Shown here one piece after another: positions 61,184-64,000 of a stretch of 64,000 nt of DNA. This DNA comes from Prostheceraeus crozeri (Eukaryota > Platyhelminthes > Polycladida > Euryleptidae). Position 1 is the first letter of the stretch; every line of letters begins with the position of its first letter. The stretch is taken from positions 1 through 64,000 of the forward strand of contig CAJQUW010016908.1 of the NCBI GenBank assembly GCA_907163375.1. The letters are read 5' to 3'. Both the position numbers and the translations under genes were made by a program. The notes under the pieces are model-generated. The model was not told where the DNA came from, did not search any database, and saw only the letters and a program-made list of their open reading frames with translations.

Positions 61184-62008
61184 ATGGAGAACAAAACCGG
61201 AGTTATGTCAGTACCAACATCTCTTACCCAACTTTTGCATCGCACTGCATCACTGACCGGTTTCCCGGTGACTGACCCAACTTTCCCAACACCATTACTT
61301 GCTGAAAATGGTCGTATGTTGATGGTTTTCAATCAAATGCTGCAGAACACTCAACCCACGTTCATTCCATCAACTCAAATGGGGTCGAGTAACTGCAATT
61401 TTCAAGGACCTAGTCATTCCAAATCGTGTCCCGACATGACAACCAATTGTGATGATGATATGACGAGTTTCGAAGATCAGATGAAGGAGCTGATGGATCG
61501 TGAGCGCAAGGTTCAGGGTTTCCATTCGGGTTGGAACGGAATTCCGAACAAGAAATCGGACACCGGTTTCATGCGTTTCGATAAACTGTCTGACTATACG
61601 CAAGATGGTCTGCAAGTTGACTTGAATAAGCTGGTCGGCGATTTAGTCGATGAAGGAATCATTGACCCCGAAAACGATTGCAAACAAGGTGCTACAGTGG
61701 GTCAGCAATCTGATTATCTTCTGAAGATTCTGGGCCCTCCATCTCCCGGTCTCGACGAATCCCCAAGGACCAGCAGCTCTGATGATGACTATTTTGGCAA
61801 TTATGGTAACGTACGCGCTGAAAGCAACATGGAACAAGATTCGGGGACATCATGGTGTGGGCGAGACGTCTCCGAAATGTTTTCAATGATGGTTACGAGC
61901 GACGTTGTAGCTGAATCTCATGCAATTTCCAAAGCAGAAAAGGACAAGGAAAAGCTAGACATGTTCCAAACATTGAAGATCTCTGCCTTGCGAAAAGGTT
62001 ATCATTGA
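61184..62008 (+). CDS. Unknown protein, 274 aa, probable host exon
   Basis: An uninterrupted frame from ATG (61184) to TGA (62006-62008). Coding character is clear from base composition (more GC at codon ends than the flanks) and a varied amino-acid mix. In-frame TGA at 61163 blocks a longer start; TTTCTGCAG ending at 61174 could be a splice acceptor, so this may be a downstream exon with the ATG close to its start. The protein is low in hydrophobic segments, with no signal peptide or membrane helix. Visible parts: a Thr/Pro-rich N-terminus (1-65), a Lys/Asp-rich middle with MKELMDRERKVQGFHSGW, a possible helix LNKLVGDLVDEGII (about 150-163), YLLKILGPPSPGLDESPRTSSSDDD (about 178-203) and a charged helix near the C-terminus (AISKAEKDKEKLDMFQTLKISALRK). 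It looks largely disordered, perhaps regulatory or RNA-binding. I recognise no family. Confidence 0.7.
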   Translation: MENKTGVMSVPTSLTQLLHRTASLTGFPVTDPTFPTPLLAENGRMLMVFNQMLQNTQPTFIPSTQMGSSNCNFQGPSHSKSCPDMTTNCDDDMTSFEDQMKELMDRERKVQGFHSGWNGIPNKKSDTGFMRFDKLSDYTQDGLQVDLNKLVGDLVDEGIIDPENDCKQGATVGQQSDYLLKILGPPSPGLDESPRTSSSDDDYFGNYGNVRAESNMEQDSGTSWCGRDVSEMFSMMVTSDVVAESHAISKAEKDKEKLDMFQTLKISALRKGYH

Positions 62009-62029
62009 CTAATCGCAGGTTTTCTAACC

Positions 62030-62299
62030 GTGTTGTGTCAAGTCGACATGACTGATTTTACGGTTGGTGAAGGAAGTAACTCTCTTTTTACTTATGATGG
62101 CCGTGATTTCGTTAGTGTTGTTTTAGATAATAGCCTATCATTTTTCATTCGATTATATAATTTTATAATGTCACAAGATGTTTGTTTTATTATTTTTGTA
62201 ATGTTGGGCTTTCTTATTTATGCTGTCGATAATTTGATAATGAGAATTATCGTATATCATTATCATAATTATAATAATGAGAATTTCTCGGTTCGATGA
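62030..62299 (+). other. Open frame of 89 codons with a hydrophobic segment, doubtful
   Basis: It lies 22 bp after the stop of the 274-aa gene and probably in its 3' UTR. It has one hydrophobic stretch (VCFIIFVMLGFLIYAV). It starts at an alternative start codon at 62030, with an ATG at 62048. A separate exon joined by CTAATCGCAG at about 62019 is possible but not supported. Confidence 0.2.
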
Positions 62300-64000
62300 A
62301 TGATATTTCCGAAGACAGCATGATGACAATGTGCTTAGCAGCACTGCAATCTTTCTGTAACTCTATTAAGATTTAATTTCCAGCTATAGGAATGACTCAG
62401 ACATGAAATGTTTCACACTATTAGGAACTAACGGATTGTGGTTGAATATTACTAAATACTGCAATATTTTATCAAAATTTCGAGTGAGCAGGAAGGCTTG
62501 TAAATTCAAAATACGTGTATATCTTTCATGACAATGCTTTTCTTATGCCCTTAACCATAGATAACTTAATTTATACAAATTGTTAAGCATATAAGTTAGT
62601 GTAAGTGTAATTTTTTAGTATAAGTTAGTGTTAGAAAGCCAAAATGTATTTTGTATGACTAGTTTCTATTATCTTTGAATCAAAGTCTTTGATAATGCGT
62701 TCGTTGGGGTCTTTCATAAGAGACCATTTTGAATATCTGCATGTAGCTCCTGAATAATTTCGTGTCTGCTTATATTTTCCGATGCATATGAAGATTATTT
62801 TGTCTTAATGAAATGCATTTTTCACACAGCATAATTATTTGAAGAAGTTTGACGCTCTACTTTAACAACGAATTGAAATAATGCGTGTTGTAATTTGTAA
62901 TTTCTTCAAAACTAGTTAATCACATGATGAATCAAGGCTAATTCAACAGCAAATCAGATAACATCTGAATATTAAAAAAGATACGGAAGCCATTAAATAG
63001 AAAAATTTGTCTTTATTAGGTCTGAAAGTTTGAAATTCATTTTGTCATCTATTAGAATACATGGATGAAGTTTAATACGAATGGAGTTAATAAATATTAC
63101 TTCATCAAATTGCCATGCTGATCAGTTGTTTAGCAAGATAAAAAGGAGAAACTGAAAATATTGAAAATCAAGATAATGAAAATGATTGCACGATGTCGAG
63201 GTTATGATCTCAGTTGTAGAGTCAGGGGAAATCAAATGAAAATCGGATCAAAAATCAGTTAGAAATTTAAAGATCAGAATATAAATACTAAAATTTGACC
63301 ATATCAGTGGTAAGCAAATTTTTTCTTAGTTTATGGCCGAAATCTGGTTTCCTCTGAATCCACACATAGGTTCATAATCGAAATTATATCCACAATATGT
63401 CGATATGAAAAAGTTTTGGCGCGTTAGATTATAGGAATAATTACTTAGTTTCATAAAAAAATGGATGTATGTCATTATTGTGCGGATCCGGCCGCTTTAG
63501 AGATGAATTGAAAAGAAGTATGTCAAGGTATAGTCACGTTTTATCAAAGCATGATTTAAAAAATTTAATCAGTGAATGGAAGTTGTGAAAGACATCCTGG
63601 TGAGATATTAAACATGTCACTGATAACAATAATTCATTAGGAAATAGCCTGAACTTTCCCGCTGTAAGATATTGCTGTAATATACTGTAATTAATACCTG
63701 TATTGGTTAAGTCCATCCTAGTGAGAAGGAATTTCTGGACTCGAGGCGGTGACGTGATCCTCATACTACGACTCTGAAACCGTATGCTCCATTACATATT
63801 TTTGTGCTGAATATCGGTCGTCAACCTATGGTGTGGCGAGGACTCTCTCATGGCGAGGATTTCTCATGTAGAGATGAGAAATTGATCACTAAAAATCGAA
63901 ATTTTTTTGATAGGCAGTTTCGATTATTAGCGATCGATTACTGTGCCACAACATACACTGTAGGTTGACGAGCGATAGTAAGCGCAAAAATATGTATTGG
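62300..64000. other. No gene; 3' flank of the 61.2 kb gene
   Basis: AT-rich. An AATAAA lies at 63088, rather far for the poly(A) signal of the upstream gene. No coding frame supported to the window end. Confidence 0.35.

Noticed and set aside
1-64000. LTR retrotransposons, endogenous viruses or Polintons
   Set aside because: No paired long direct repeats with gag-pol or capsid motifs were seen; the retroelements here are LINE or Penelope type.
1-64000. CRISPR arrays, bacterial operons or rRNA genes
   Set aside because: No regularly spaced identical short repeats with unique spacers, no ribosomal RNA motifs, and clear eukaryotic splice signals.

Overview
This window looks like nuclear DNA from a non-vertebrate animal. 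It is AT-rich, genes are sparse, host exons carry GT-AG introns, and most recognisable sequence is transposable elements of typically metazoan families (RTE/CFDP2-like and CR1/Jockey-like LINEs, a Penelope-like element, hAT, piggyBac, Tc1 and mariner DNA transposons, hairpin MITEs). I cannot name the phylum from the sequence alone.

Host genes. Only two host loci are convincing. At 27.5-28.0 kb are the first two coding exons of a MOSPD1/3-like gene (an MSP/VAP-type ER membrane protein family). Its next intron holds a 3.2 kb piggyBac element, and the remaining exons were not found. At 61.2-62.0 kb is one open 274-codon exon with clear coding character but no family I recognise. A degenerate tRNA-Thr-like sequence lies inside the second MOSPD intron.

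Layout. 0-0.5 kb: strand-biased, possibly decayed coding DNA. 0.8-4.4 kb: a 3.55 kb foldback element with 1.2 and 1.7 kb inverted arms built from ~500 bp units, each made of three ~165 bp modules. 5.6-6.5 kb: a possible hAT-like non-autonomous element. 9.8-13.3 kb: a nearly full-length antisense RTE-like LINE. 14.8-16.6 kb: a decayed Penelope-like element with reverse transcriptase and GIY-YIG parts. 17.8-26.6 kb: a transposon cluster with a LINE tail, an antisense LINE, a sense CR1-like LINE and a hAT-like transposon with apparent 5-bp target duplications, itself carrying a LINE insert. 28.3-31.6 kb: piggyBac. 34.4-35.4 kb: two hairpin MITEs. 39.0-42.0 kb: an element with ~340 bp terminal inverted repeats interrupted by a Tc1 copy. 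47.1-48.0 kb: a TIR element with a near-identical 341 bp tandem duplication. 50.0-51.3 kb: a non-autonomous hAT element with a 96 bp MITE inside. 53.0-55.7 kb: a hAT-like element (perfect 8-bp TSD) containing a mariner with an uninterrupted 351-codon transposase and 141 bp TIRs differing at two positions.

The main story is nested transposition, several times with readable target-site duplications, around a few host exons. I saw no LTR retrotransposon, Polinton, rRNA gene or CRISPR array. All coordinates of repeats were read by eye and may be off by a few bases.
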